In this document: positions 19,426 to 30,776 of the stretch, piece by piece
Layout: the number at the start of each line of letters is the position of its first letter
Numbering within the stretch: the first letter of the stretch is position 1
Source of the DNA: DATJLY01 sp035532935
Lineage (GTDB): Bacteria > Pseudomonadota > Alphaproteobacteria > ATCC43930 > CGMCC-115725
Assembly: GCA_035532935.1 (NCBI GenBank)
Contig: DATKQE010000008.1
Span: 1-64,000, forward strand
Reading direction: 5' to 3'
DNA: 64,000 nt
Notes under the pieces: model-generated
What the model was told of the DNA's origin: nothing
Seen by the model: only the letters and a program-made list of their open reading frames with translations
Database searches by the model: none
Made by a program: the position numbers and the translations under genes

Positions 19426-20580
19426 TCAAAAAGGCAGGCGCAGGGTCGCGACCGCGCCCGCGGCGATGCCTTCGCCGCGCCCGGTGAAGCCGAGACCATC
19501 GGTGGTGGTGGCCTTGACGCTGACGCGGCGGGGATGGAGCGCCAGTATCTCGGCGATGCGCCGCACCATCGCGTCGCGATGCGGGGCGACGCGCGGCCGC
19601 TCGCACACCACCGTCACGTCGACATGGGCGATGCTGCCGCCGGCGGCCGCCACCAGCCCGGCAGCATGACTCAGGAAGAGATACGAAGGCGCGCCGCGCC
19701 AACGCGGATCGCTCGGCGGGAAATGCCCGCCGATATCGCCGGCGCCGAGCGCCCCGAGAATGGCGTCGGTGAGCGCATGGAGCCCGACATCGGCATCGGA
19801 ATGCCCGACCAGCGCTTGCTCATGCGGAATGCGAACGCCGCACAGCCAGACGTGATCGCCGGGTCCGAAGCCGTGCGCATCGAAGCCCTGGCCGGTGCGG
19901 ACATCGCCCTGGCGCGCGGCGAGGAGGCGCTCGGCGCGTTGCAGATCATCGGCAGTCGTCACCTTGAAATTGTCTTCGCTCCCTGCGACCAGCCGGACGG
20001 CGAGCCCGGCGCGCTCGGCCACCGCGGCGTCGTCGGGGAGATCGCTGCCGGCGCAGGCGCGGTGCGCGACGCGGATCGCGTCATAGCGGAAACCCTGCGG
20101 CGTCTGCGCGCGCCACAGCGAAGCGCGGTCGAGCGTCGCGGCGACCAACCCGTTGGCGCCGCGCTTCACCGTGTCGCTGAGCGGCAGGGCAGGGATGGCG
20201 CCTGGCGCATCCTCAAGCGCCGCGAGCACGCGGTCAATCGTGACGGCATCGAGAAACGGTCGCGCGGCATCATGAATGAGCACGCGTCCCGGCGCATGGC
20301 TGCCGAGGCTGTCGAGCCCCAGGCGCACCGAGTCCTGCCGCAATGCACCGCCCGCCACCGGCGGCAGCAGGTCGAGCCCGGCCACCGCCTGCCGGTAAAG
20401 CGCCTCGTCCTCCGGCTGGTAGACGACGCAAACGGCAGCAACGCCGCCGTGGCGGACGAGCGCCTCGAGCGAATAACGCAACAGCGGCTTGCCGCCGAGC
20501 GACTGATATTGCTTCGGCTGCGCGCCGCCGAATCGCGTGCCGCGCCCGGCCGCGACCACGAGTGCGATGCAGGCTTCCAT
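19426..20580 (-). CDS. ispDF: Bifunctional IspD/IspF enzyme of the MEP pathway
   Basis: 384 aa. The N-terminal ~225 residues are IspD (CDP-ME synthesis: 'VVAAGRGTRFGGAQPKQYQSLGGKPLL', 'VLIHDAARPFL'). The C-terminal ~155 residues are IspF ('GQGFDAHGFGPGDHVWLCGVRIPHE', 'GHSDADVGLHALTDAILGAL', 'TTDGLGFTGRGEG'), with the zinc-binding Asp/His pairs visible. The fusion is typical of alphaproteobacteria. It lacks IspE, which catalyses the step between them. Confidence 0.95.
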   Translation of the reverse strand: MEACIALVVAAGRGTRFGGAQPKQYQSLGGKPLLRYSLEALVRHGGVAAVCVVYQPEDEALYRQAVAGLDLLPPVAGGALRQDSVRLGLDSLGSHAPGRVLIHDAARPFLDAVTIDRVLAALEDAPGAIPALPLSDTVKRGANGLVAATLDRASLWRAQTPQGFRYDAIRVAHRACAGSDLPDDAAVAERAGLAVRLVAGSEDNFKVTTADDLQRAERLLAARQGDVRTGQGFDAHGFGPGDHVWLCGVRIPHEQALVGHSDADVGLHALTDAILGALGAGDIGGHFPPSDPRWRGAPSYLFLSHAAGLVAAAGGSIAHVDVTVVCERPRVAPHRDAMVRRIAEILALHPRRVSVKATTTDGLGFTGRGEGIAAGAVATLRLPF

Positions 20581-20644
20581 GACCGCAGGCTAGAACAGGC
20601 CGCGGCTTCTTGCCAAGGCCGCACCGGCGGTTAGATTGACCGGC

Positions 20645-21439
20645 ATGCACGCCTTTCTCGGCTATGCGGCGGTAGCGACGCTATTGCCGGCCTCGTTCGT
20701 GCGCTGGCGGCGCGATGATGGGCGCGATGCGCTGTTCTATGCCGTATTGGCGCTGGCCGTCATCGGGCCGGGCGCTTGGGCCGCGGCGCAGCTCGGCGGC
20801 GCGTGGCGGACCGGATTCGCCTTGTCGCTGTGGGTTAGCATCGCCGTCACCATGGCGCTGTTCCTCGTGCTGGCGGCTTGGACCCGACATGCGTGGCGGC
20901 TGACAACGTTGCTCGCGCCGCTGCTGCTGCTGCTTGCGCTCATCGCCACCCTTGCCCAGAACGCGCCGGACCGCCGGATCGTGGGCGCGGTGCCGCCGGC
21001 GTGGCTCGACGCCCACATCCTCTTCGCGCTCGTGACCTATGGGCTTCTTACCATCGCGGCGGTGGCCGGGGCGGCGGTGTTTCTGCTGGAGCGGGCGCTC
21101 AAGAGCAAACAGCCGACGGCGCTCACCCGGCTCCTGCCCGCGGTCGCCGACAGCGAGGCGCTCGAACTCGAGCTGCTGGTCGCCGCCGAGGCGGTGCTGG
21201 CTCTGGGTCTCGCCACCGGTTTGGCCGCGGAGCATTTCCTGCGCGGCTCGCTCCTGGCGATCGACCACAAGACCGTGTTCTCCGTCGCCGCCTTTATCGT
21301 CATCGGCGGTCTCTTGCTGGCGCGCCGATACCATGGGCTTCGCGGACGCCGCGTGGCGCGATGGGCCCTCATCGCCTATCTCCTGCTGACCTTGGCCTAT
21401 CCCGGCGTCAAATTCGTGACGGACGTGCTTTTGGCCTGA
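20645..21439 (+). CDS. Cytochrome c assembly (CcsA/YpjD-like) membrane protein
   Basis: 264-aa polytopic membrane protein with about eight helices. It resembles the CcsA/ResC/HemX-like family: candidate heme-contacting histidines occur in 'AHILFALVTYGLLTIAA' and 'IDHKTVFSVAAFIVIGGLLLARR'. The E. coli homologue is YpjD. The ATG at 20645 was preferred to an in-frame TTG at 20636. It is divergent from ispDF. Confidence 0.8.
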   Translation: MHAFLGYAAVATLLPASFVRWRRDDGRDALFYAVLALAVIGPGAWAAAQLGGAWRTGFALSLWVSIAVTMALFLVLAAWTRHAWRLTTLLAPLLLLLALIATLAQNAPDRRIVGAVPPAWLDAHILFALVTYGLLTIAAVAGAAVFLLERALKSKQPTALTRLLPAVADSEALELELLVAAEAVLALGLATGLAAEHFLRGSLLAIDHKTVFSVAAFIVIGGLLLARRYHGLRGRRVARWALIAYLLLTLAYPGVKFVTDVLLA

Positions 21440-21532
21440 GACGCCGCCGGATTTTTCGATTTCTGTTGCATGTGCGAAGGGCGAGCGTATTATATGCCTA
21501 ATTAATAGGCATCATCAGGCGCTGCGCAATTT

Positions 21533-22516
21533 ATGGGCATTAATATCGCAACATTGCCGATCGCCGACCCGGTCTTCTTGGCACCGATGTCCGGCGTTAC
21601 AGATTTGCCGTTCCGGCGCCTGGTCAAGCGGCACGGGGCGGGGCTCGTGGTTTCCGAGATGATCGCCAGCGAGGCGATGATCCGCCACACCCGCCAATCC
21701 CTGACCATGGCCGCGAACGTACCCGAGGAGTTTCCTATGGCGGTGCAACTCGCTGGCTGCGAGCCGGCATCCATGGCTGAGGCCGCGCGCCTCAACGCCG
21801 ATCGCGGCGCGGCCGTCATCGACATCAATTTCGGCTGCCCGGTGAAGAAGGTGGTGAACGGTCATGCGGGCTCGGCGCTGATGCGCGACGAGGCGCATGC
21901 GGCGCGCATTCTCGCCGCCGTGGTCGCGGCGGTCGATCTGCCGGTCACGCTCAAGATGCGTACCGGCTGGGACGAACAGAACCGCAACGCGCCGCGTCTT
22001 GCGCGCATCGCCGAGGATTGCGGCATCCGCATGGTCACGGTTCACGGCCGCACGCGCTGCCAGTTCTACGACGGCCGTGCCGATTGGGCGTTCGTCCGCC
22101 GCATCAAGGAAGCAGTGCGCATCCCGGTAATCGTCAACGGCGACATCGAGACCCTCGAGGACGCGCGCGAGGCGCAGCGCCAGTCCGGTGCCGACGGGGT
22201 GATGATCGGCCGCGGCGCCTATGGCCGGCCGTGGTTCGTCGCCCAGGTCATCCGCTTCCTGCGCACCGGCGAGCGCATGGCCGCGCCGCCGCTCGGCCAG
22301 CAGCGCGACACCGTGCTGCGCCACTACCACGACATGTTGTCGCATTACGGCACGGCGGTCGGGACACGCATGGCGCGCAAGCATCTCGGTTGGTACTGCA
22401 AGGGTCTGCCCGGCGCGGCGGAATTTCGTGCCGCCGTCAACCGGGCCGACGATCCGCAAGCGGTGACGGCGATGATCTGCGCTTTCTACGAACCTCTTCT
22501 GGCGCAGGCGGCGTGA
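21533..22516 (+). CDS. dusB: tRNA-dihydrouridine synthase B
   Basis: 327-aa flavoenzyme reducing uridine in tRNA D-loops. Hallmarks are 'FLAPMSGVTDLPFRRLVKRHGAG', 'MAEAARLNADRGAAVIDINFGCPVKKVVNGHAGSALM', 'TVHGRTRCQFYDG' and 'GADGVMIGRGAYGRPWF'. It heads the dusB-ntrBC-ntrYX cluster; dusB is often co-transcribed with ntr genes in alphaproteobacteria. Confidence 0.95.
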   Translation: MGINIATLPIADPVFLAPMSGVTDLPFRRLVKRHGAGLVVSEMIASEAMIRHTRQSLTMAANVPEEFPMAVQLAGCEPASMAEAARLNADRGAAVIDINFGCPVKKVVNGHAGSALMRDEAHAARILAAVVAAVDLPVTLKMRTGWDEQNRNAPRLARIAEDCGIRMVTVHGRTRCQFYDGRADWAFVRRIKEAVRIPVIVNGDIETLEDAREAQRQSGADGVMIGRGAYGRPWFVAQVIRFLRTGERMAAPPLGQQRDTVLRHYHDMLSHYGTAVGTRMARKHLGWYCKGLPGAAEFRAAVNRADDPQAVTAMICAFYEPLLAQAA

Positions 22517-22518
22517 CC

Positions 22519-23643
22519 ATGACGCCGCCGGCCACGAGCCTGCCGAAGCGCGCCCCTGGCGAGACCGCGATCGAGGCGGGATCGGTGCTGGCGGCGCTGC
22601 CCGATCCGGTGCTGGTGATCGATCGCGCCGACCGGATGCGTTATGCCAATGCCGCGGCCGAGCAGTTCTTCGATACCGGCGCGGCGACACTGCTGGCGTC
22701 CACGCTGGTTGAATTCGTGCCCGCGGACAGCCCGCTCTTCGCCCTCATCGAATCGGTTCGTGCGTCGGGACACAGCGTCTCCGAATATGGCGTCACGCTC
22801 GAGACGCCGCGCCTCGGCACGCGCGTCGTGACCATCCAGGCAGCGCCGCTGGCCGAGGGCCACGATCACGTGGTCGTCATCCTGCAGGAGCGCTCGATCG
22901 CCGACAAGATCGACCGCCAGCTCGTCCATCGCAATGCCGCGCGCTCGGTAACGGCGATGGCGGCGATGCTGGCGCATGAGGTGAAGAATCCGCTCTCCGG
23001 CATCCGCGGCGCGGCGCAGCTTCTCGAGGAGACGGCGAGCCCCGCCGACCGCGAGCTGACGCGGCTCATCTGCGACGAGGCCGATCGCATTTGCGCGCTG
23101 GTCGACCGCATGGACGTGTTCTCCGATCGCCGCCCGATCGAGCGCAGTGCCGTCAACATCCACGAGGTGCTCGAGCGCGTGCGCAAGGTTGCGAGCTCGG
23201 GCTTTGCCCGCCATGTCCGCTTCATCGAGGATTACGACCCTTCGCTGCCGGCGGTGGACGGCAACCGCGACATGCTCATCCAGGTTTTCCTCAATCTGGT
23301 CAAGAACGCGGCCGAGGCGGTGCCGGAGCACAGTGGCGAGATCGAGCTCGCCACCGCCTACCGCCACGGCGTGCGCCTCGCCATCGCCGGCAATGACAGC
23401 CGCGTGCGCCTGCCGCTGGTCATTTCGATCAGCGACAACGGCGATGGCATCCCCGAGGATTTGCGACGTCATCTGTTCGACCCGTTCGTCTCGACCAAGC
23501 ATAACGGCTCAGGCCTCGGGCTTGCGCTTGTCGCCAAGGTCGTGGGCGACCACGGCGGCGTCATCGAGTTCGACAGCCAGCCGCGACGCACCGTGTTCCG
23601 GGTCTTTCTCCCGACCGCCGCGCGCCAGGAGCGCCGGCCATGA
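22519..23643 (+). CDS. ntrB: NtrB, nitrogen-regulation sensor kinase
   Basis: 374-aa cytoplasmic histidine kinase/phosphatase (GlnL). It has an N-terminal PAS domain (about 25-130), a dimerisation H-box 'MLAHEVKNPLSGIRGAAQLLE', then N-box 'NLVKNAAEAV', G1 'SDNGDGIPED' and G2 'GSGLGLALV'. No membrane segment is present, as expected for a PII-controlled kinase. The ATG follows the dusB stop by 2 nt; its stop overlaps ntrC. Confidence 0.95.
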   Translation: MTPPATSLPKRAPGETAIEAGSVLAALPDPVLVIDRADRMRYANAAAEQFFDTGAATLLASTLVEFVPADSPLFALIESVRASGHSVSEYGVTLETPRLGTRVVTIQAAPLAEGHDHVVVILQERSIADKIDRQLVHRNAARSVTAMAAMLAHEVKNPLSGIRGAAQLLEETASPADRELTRLICDEADRICALVDRMDVFSDRRPIERSAVNIHEVLERVRKVASSGFARHVRFIEDYDPSLPAVDGNRDMLIQVFLNLVKNAAEAVPEHSGEIELATAYRHGVRLAIAGNDSRVRLPLVISISDNGDGIPEDLRRHLFDPFVSTKHNGSGLGLALVAKVVGDHGGVIEFDSQPRRTVFRVFLPTAARQERRP

Positions 23644-25088
23644 GCGCCGCCTCGACGATCCTCGTCGCCGACGACGACCGCGCCATCCGCACCGTGCTGA
23701 GCCAGGCGCTGGGCCGGCTTGGGCACGAGGTGCGCACCACCGGCAACGCCGCGACGCTGTGGCGCTGGGTCTCGGACGGGGAGGGCGATCTCGTCATCAC
23801 GGACGTGGTCATGCCGGACGAGAACGGGCTCGACCTCGTGCCCCGGATCAAGAAGCTGCGGCCGGAGCTGCGCATCATCGTCATGAGCGCGCAGAACACG
23901 CTGCTCACCGCGGTCAAGGCGACCGAGCGCGGCGCTTTCGAGTACCTGCCCAAGCCGTTCGATCTGCGTGAGCTCGTGAACGTCGTGCAGCGCGCGCTCA
24001 CCTCCCCGCATGCCGGCGCGCCCGAGCCGGCCGAGAACGGCGAAAGCGACGAGCAGTTGCCGCTGATCGGCCGCTCGCCGGCGATGCAGGAGATCTACCG
24101 CGTCCTGGCGCGGCTCATGGGCACCGACCTCACGGTGATGATCACCGGCGAAAGCGGCACCGGAAAGGAGTTGGTGGCCCGCGCGCTGCACGATTACGGC
24201 AAGCGTCGGAACGGTCCGTTCGTCGCCGTCAACATGGCGGCGATTCCGCGCGAACTGATCGAGAGCGAGTTGTTCGGGCACGAGAAGGGCTCGTTTACCG
24301 GCGCGTTAGCGCGCAGCGTCGGCCGCTTCGAGCAGGCGCAAAGCGGCACGCTCTTTCTCGACGAGATCGGCGACATGCCGCCCGAAGCGCAGACGCGGCT
24401 GCTGCGCGTGCTGCAACAGGGTGAATACACCACCGTCGGCGGCCGCACCCCGATTCGCGCCGACGTACGGATCGTCGCCGCGACTCACCGCGACCTGCGC
24501 CAGCTTATCCGCCAGGGCATGTTCCGCGAGGACTTGTTCTACCGTCTCAACGTGGTGCCGATCCGGCTGCCGCCGCTGCGCGAGCGCAGCGAGGACATCC
24601 CGGCGCTGGTGCGGCACTTCTTCACCATGGCCTCGGCGGAGGGATTGCCGCTCAAGACCATCGACCACCTGGCGATGGAACGGCTCAAGACCTATCGCTG
24701 GCCGGGCAATGTTCGCGAACTCGAGAATCTCATCCGCCGGCTCGCCGCTCTCTATTCGCAGGAAGTCATCGGCGTCGATGCGATCGAGGCCGAGCTGGCC
24801 GAGACCGTGGCGCCCGAGCCGGCAGCCGACAACTCGGCGAGCGAGGGGCTTTCCACCGCCGCCGAGCGGCACCTGCGCGACTATTTCGCCGCCCATGGCG
24901 GCGGGCTTCCGCCCGCAGGGCTCTACGACCGGGTCCTGCGCGAGATCGAGCGGCCGCTCATCCAGCTCACGCTCGGCGCGACTCGCGGCAACCAGCTCAA
25001 GGCGGCGCAGCTTCTCGGCCTCAACCGCAACACGCTGCGCAAGAAAATTCGCGAGTTGGACATCGAGGTTGGGCGCGGCCTAAAATAA
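23640..25088 (+). CDS. ntrC: NtrC, sigma-54 nitrogen response regulator
   Basis: 482 aa. The receiver domain has phospho-acceptor Asp in 'LVITDVVMPDENGLDLV' and 'LPKPFD'. The AAA+ domain has Walker A 'GESGTGKEL', the sigma-54 contact loop 'GSFTGA', Walker B 'TLFLDEIGDMP' and the arginine-finger region. The C-terminal Fis-type HTH is 'NQLKAAQLLGLNRNTLRKKIREL'. It activates nitrogen-assimilation genes under nitrogen limitation. Confidence 0.96.
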   Translation: MSAASTILVADDDRAIRTVLSQALGRLGHEVRTTGNAATLWRWVSDGEGDLVITDVVMPDENGLDLVPRIKKLRPELRIIVMSAQNTLLTAVKATERGAFEYLPKPFDLRELVNVVQRALTSPHAGAPEPAENGESDEQLPLIGRSPAMQEIYRVLARLMGTDLTVMITGESGTGKELVARALHDYGKRRNGPFVAVNMAAIPRELIESELFGHEKGSFTGALARSVGRFEQAQSGTLFLDEIGDMPPEAQTRLLRVLQQGEYTTVGGRTPIRADVRIVAATHRDLRQLIRQGMFREDLFYRLNVVPIRLPPLRERSEDIPALVRHFFTMASAEGLPLKTIDHLAMERLKTYRWPGNVRELENLIRRLAALYSQEVIGVDAIEAELAETVAPEPAADNSASEGLSTAAERHLRDYFAAHGGGLPPAGLYDRVLREIERPLIQLTLGATRGNQLKAAQLLGLNRNTLRKKIRELDIEVGRGLK

Positions 25089-25149
25089 TCGTCAGGGCCG
25101 GACGGCCCGGGAGCGGGAGAGCGGCGCTATCCTCAACGGGTCGCTGAGC

Positions 25150-27361
25150 GTGCGGCGGGAGTTCATGCTTTGGGCAAGCCGCGTGCGGCTCGGCCGCAAG
25201 GCGGCGCTGGTGCTGACCGTGGCGGCCGCGCTCTCGGCGGCGGCGACCTATGCCGCGCTCAAGGGCATTCCGCCATTCGACACGCGCCATCATCTCGACG
25301 CGCTCTTCCTGCTGCTCAATCTCATCCTCGTTCTGCCACTCTTCGCGATCGTCGCATGGCGGCTGGTCGAGGTCTGGGCAGAGCGACGGCGCGGCCTCGC
25401 CGGCTCACGCCTGCATGTCCGCTTCGTCCTCGTGTTCGGCCTGCTCGCCGTGATCCCGACGGTCATCGTCGCGATATTCTCTTACGTGCTGTTCAGCTTT
25501 GGCGTACAGGCGTGGTTCAGCGAGCGCGTGCGCACGGCACTCTCGGAATCTCTTGCGGTCGCCGAGGCCTATCTCCACGAGCACCAGCAGGCGATCCGTG
25601 CCGACGTGATCGGCATGGCGAGCGATCTCAATCGCGACGCGGCAATTCTCAGTATCGATCCGACGCGCCTCAACCAGATCGTCCAGGCGCAGGCGGCACT
25701 GCGGTCGTTGAGCGAGGCGCTGGTCTTCGACGGCAGCGGCCGTATCCTCGCGCGCACCGGGCTGAGTTTCGCACTGGAGCTTCAGCCCGTTCCGCAATGG
25801 GCGCTGGAACGCGCGCGCGCCGGCGACGTCGCCGTCCTCACCAGCGACAATGACGACCGGGTGCGCGCGCTGATCCGCCTTGACCGGTTCGGCGATGTCT
25901 ATCTTTATGTCGGCCGCTTCGTCGATCCGATGGTGCTGAGCCACATGCAGAAGACGCAGCGCGCCGTGGCCCAATACGAGCAGCTCGAGGGCGAGCGGTC
26001 GGACTATCAGATCGCGTTCTCGATGCTGTTCTTCGCCGTCGGCGTGCTGCTGCTGACGGGTGCGGTGTGGGTGGGGCTGAGTTTCGCCACCCGCATGGCG
26101 CGGCCGATCAGCCGGCTCATCGCCGCGGCCGAGCGCGTGCGTGGCGGCGACCTTTCGGCGCGCGTTCCGGTCGGGCACGGCGACGAGGAGTTCGCCTCGC
26201 TCTCGCGCGCCTTCAACCGCATGACGCATCAGCTCGAGACCCAGCGCGGCGAACTGGTCGAGGCGAACCGGCAGCTCGACGAGCGCCGCCGCTTCACCGA
26301 AACGGTGCTCGCGGGCGTGTCGGCGGGGGTGATCGGCCTCGATCTCGACGGCCGCATCAACCTTCCCAATCGCTCCGCCTCGGTGCTGCTCGGCGGCGAT
26401 CTCGATCAGCAGATCGGCACGCCGCTGGCCGAGGCGGTGCCCGAGATGGAAGCGCTCATTGCCGAAGCCGCGCGCCGGCCCGACCGGCTCGCGCAATCGG
26501 AACTGCGCATCATCCGCGACGGCCGCACCTTCACGCTCCTCGTGCGCATCGCCGCCGAGCGCGACGAGGGCGAGGTCAAGGGCTTCATCGTCACCTTCGA
26601 CGACGTGACCGAGCTTTTGTCGGCGCAGCGCAAGGCCGCGTGGGCCGACGTCGCCCGTCGCATCGCTCATGAGATCAAGAACCCGCTGACCCCGATCCAG
26701 CTTTCGGCCGAACGCCTGAAGCGCAAATACCTCAAGGAGATCGACAACGATCCCGAGACCTTCGCCACCTGCACCGACACGATCATCCGCCATGTCGGCG
26801 ACATCGGCCGCATGGTCGACGAATTCTCGTCCTTCGCCCGCATGCCGGCGCCGGTGTTCCGCGACGTCGATCTCGCCGAGGTGGTGCGGCAGGCGGCCTT
26901 CCTGCAGCGCACGGCCACGCCCGATATCGACGTCGTCGTCGACCTGCCGGCGGCGCCGCTGCGGCTCGCGTGCGATTCGCGGCAGGTGAGCCAAGCCGTC
27001 GTTAACATTCTCAAGAACGCCGCCGAGTCGATCCAAGCACGCGATGGCGACACGCCGCCCGGTCGAATCGTGCTGCGGTCGCGCCGCAGCGACGGCGGCA
27101 TCGCGCTCACGGTCGAGGACAATGGCCGCGGCCTGCCGCCGGAGGGGCGCGAGCGCTTGACCGAGCCCTATGTCACGACCCACGCCAAGGGCACCGGTCT
27201 CGGCCTTGCGATCGTCAAGAAAATCATGGAAGACCATAAGGGCGAACTGGTGCTCGAGGACCGGCCGGGAGGCGGCGCGCGGGTGAGCCTTGTCTTCAAG
27301 AACATCGATCCGACTCCGGCGCCGGAACGCGGCGTCGACGCGGCGGTAGAAACGGCAAGCT

Positions 27362-27372
<11 letters not shown>
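25150..27372 (+). CDS. ntrY: NtrY, membrane sensor kinase
   Basis: 740-aa inner-membrane histidine kinase. N-terminal transmembrane helices flank a periplasmic region; HAMP is at 'ATRMARPISRLIAAAERVRGGDLSARVPVGH', then PAS, H-box 'IAHEIKNPLTPIQLSAERLKRKY', N-box 'ILKNAAESI' and G2 'GTGLGLAIVKKIMEDHKGEL'. It partners NtrX. The start is GTG 25150; ATG 25165 behind a GGGAG is an equally plausible start. Confidence 0.94.
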
Positions 27373-28762
<1,390 letters not shown>

Positions 28763-28792
28763 CCCGTCGCGTCGAAACAGGACCGCAGCCTG

Positions 28793-29659
28793 ATGTCGCG
28801 GATCGCCTATGTGAACGGCCGCTATGTTCCGCATCGTGCGGCGCGCGTCCACATCGAGGATCGCGGGTTCCAGTTCGCGGACGCGGTCTATGAGGTCATC
28901 GCCATCAAGGACGGCGTGTTCGTCGACGAGGCGCTGCATCTCCGGCGCCTGCACCGTTCGCTCGACGCGCTGCGCCTCCGCGCGCCGATGAGCGATGCGG
29001 CGCTGCGCGTCGTCCTCGGCGAGGTGGCGCGGCGCAACGGCGTCGGCGAAGGCATCATCTATCTTCAGGTGACGCGGGGCGCGGCGCCGCGCGACTTCGC
29101 CTTCCCGGCTGCCGCACGGCCCGGCCTGGTCGTCACCGCGCGGCGCCAGCGTCTCGCCGACCCCAAGCGCGTCACCGAAGGCGTGCGCGTTATCACCATC
29201 CCGGACATCCGCTGGGGCCGGCCGGACATCAAGACGGTGAGCCTTCTTCCCAACGCGCTCGGCAAGCAGCAGGCGAAGGAGGCGGGCGCCTTCGAGGCAT
29301 GGCAGGTCGATCGCGACGGCAACGTCACGGAAGGAACGTCAAGCAATGCATGGATCGTCACTGGCACGGGGGAGGTGGTGACGCGCCAGGCCGACCGCGC
29401 CATCCTCGAGGGCGTGACGCGCACCGGTCTGCGTCATGTGATGGCCGCCTCGCAGCTGCAACTGCGCGAGCGGCCGTTCAGCGTCGCCGAGGCCAAGGCA
29501 GCTGCCGAGGCGTTTCTTACCAGCGCCAGCAGCTTCGTCATTCCCGTCGTCGCCATCGACGAGACGACGATCGGCGACGGAAGACCTGGGCCGTTGACAC
29601 GGCGTTTCATCGCCGCCTATGCCGCCTATGCCGCGGATGGCGGCCAGGACCGGCCATGA
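28793..29659 (+). CDS. D-amino-acid transaminase (PLP fold type IV)
   Basis: 288-aa aminotransferase of the BCAT/DAAT family. It has the N-terminal 'AYVNGRYVPHRAARVHIEDRGFQFADAVYEVI', then catalytic lysine in 'IKTVSLLPNALGKQQAKEAGAFEAW' and 'VTEGTSSNAWIV', typical of D-alanine transaminases that feed D-Ala/D-Glu to peptidoglycan. It is located between ntrX and hfq, its customary alphaproteobacterial position. Exact substrate is inferred from family. Confidence 0.88.
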   Translation: MSRIAYVNGRYVPHRAARVHIEDRGFQFADAVYEVIAIKDGVFVDEALHLRRLHRSLDALRLRAPMSDAALRVVLGEVARRNGVGEGIIYLQVTRGAAPRDFAFPAAARPGLVVTARRQRLADPKRVTEGVRVITIPDIRWGRPDIKTVSLLPNALGKQQAKEAGAFEAWQVDRDGNVTEGTSSNAWIVTGTGEVVTRQADRAILEGVTRTGLRHVMAASQLQLRERPFSVAEAKAAAEAFLTSASSFVIPVVAIDETTIGDGRPGPLTRRFIAAYAAYAADGGQDRP

Positions 29660-30300
29660 CCCCGCGTGCCCTCATCTTCGATTGGGACAACACCCTCGTC
29701 GACAGTTGGGACGCGATCCATCACGCCCTCGTCATCACCTTCGACGCGATGGGACACGCACCGTGGTCACTCGACGAGACCAAGGCGCGGGTGCGGCTGA
29801 GCCTGCGCGACGCGTTTCCGAGCCTGTTCGGCGCACGCTGGGAGGAGGCGCGGAAGTTGTATCTCGACACGTTCACCGCAACCCATCTCGAGCGTATCGC
29901 GCCGGCCGCGGGCGCCGCCGACCTGCTCGCCGCGCTGACGGCGCGCGGCCACTATCTCGCGGTCGTCAGCAACAAGACCGGGCCAGTGCTGCGGCGCGAG
30001 GCGGCACATCTCGGCTGGACCCGGTTCTTCAGCCGGCTGGTCGGTGCCGGCGATGCAACAAGCGACAAGCCGCATCCCGCGCCGATTCAGCTCGCGCTCG
30101 AAGGTAGCGGAATCAGCGCCGGCGACGCGGTCTGGTATGTCGGCGACACGGCGCTCGACATGGAATGCGCCGCCAATTCCGGCTGTCACGCCGTTCTCGT
30201 CGGCGTGCTCGATCCGGCCGATCCCGGTTTCACGCGGTTTCCGCCGGCTCTCAACTTTCCGGAATGCGCCGCGCTGTGGCGCCATCTCCAGGGCTTGTGA
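29656..30300 (+). CDS. HAD-family phosphatase (phosphoglycolate phosphatase-like)
   Basis: 214-aa haloacid-dehalogenase hydrolase. Motif I is 'FDWDNTLVDSW', motif II 'VVSNKTG', motif III lysine in 'SDKPHPAPIQLAL', and motif IV 'VWYVGDTALDMECAANSGC'. A helical cap lies between I and II. The start overlaps the transaminase stop (ATGA). The substrate cannot be assigned. Confidence 0.87.
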   Translation: MTPRALIFDWDNTLVDSWDAIHHALVITFDAMGHAPWSLDETKARVRLSLRDAFPSLFGARWEEARKLYLDTFTATHLERIAPAAGAADLLAALTARGHYLAVVSNKTGPVLRREAAHLGWTRFFSRLVGAGDATSDKPHPAPIQLALEGSGISAGDAVWYVGDTALDMECAANSGCHAVLVGVLDPADPGFTRFPPALNFPECAALWRHLQGL

Positions 30301-30523
30301 TTTCCCATGGGATGCCAATCTTGCTAGTTGTGGTGTGAGCGCGTGGCGCTGCCGCCCGGCGTCGCTGCCGCTGCCGCGAGGCGATGATGCCTTACGGAAT
30401 TTTTAGGAAAGGCTGACGCGTATGGCTAAGCTCTCACTTGATACTTTAAGAGAGGAGAGTGCAGAGGGCGGAACGTCGCAAGGGCTCCGGCCGACTTCAA
30501 AACCCGTCATAAGGGGTACCCCC
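30301..30523 (+). promoter_or_regulatory. hfq leader region
   Basis: 223 bp without a supported gene upstream of hfq. An in-frame extension to ATG 30422 would add 34 residues not found in Hfq proteins, so I treat it as leader. The Shine-Dalgarno AAGGGG (30511-30516) sits 7 nt before the hfq ATG. I could not assign a convincing promoter. Confidence 0.35.
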
Positions 30524-30772
30524 ATGTCGTCGGAAAAGTCGCAAAATGTCCAGGACGTGTTTCTCAACTACGTCCGTAAGAACAAGACCCCTGTCACCGT
30601 CTTTCTGGTCAATGGTGTCAAACTTCAGGGCATCATCACCTGGTTCGATAATTTTTGCGTGCTGTTGCGGCGGGACGCCCATTCGCAGCTCGTCTACAAG
30701 CATGCGATCTCGACAGTGATGCCGGCGCAGCCGATCCAGCTCTTCGAGCCCAAGGACAGCGACGAAGCCTGA
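30524..30772 (+). CDS. hfq: RNA chaperone Hfq
   Basis: 82-aa hexameric Sm-like protein that pairs small RNAs with mRNAs. The Sm1 motif region is 'FLNYVRKNKTPVTVFLVNGVKLQGIITWFDNFCVLL', followed by the Sm2 'YKHAISTVMP'. Length matches alphaproteobacterial Hfq. The hflX start lies 4 nt downstream. Confidence 0.96.
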   Translation: MSSEKSQNVQDVFLNYVRKNKTPVTVFLVNGVKLQGIITWFDNFCVLLRRDAHSQLVYKHAISTVMPAQPIQLFEPKDSDEA

Positions 30773-30776
30773 TCGG

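Noticed and set aside
30422..30523. N-terminal 34-residue extension of Hfq
   Set aside because: In-frame, but unlike any Hfq N-terminus; a good Shine-Dalgarno precedes the internal ATG at 30524.
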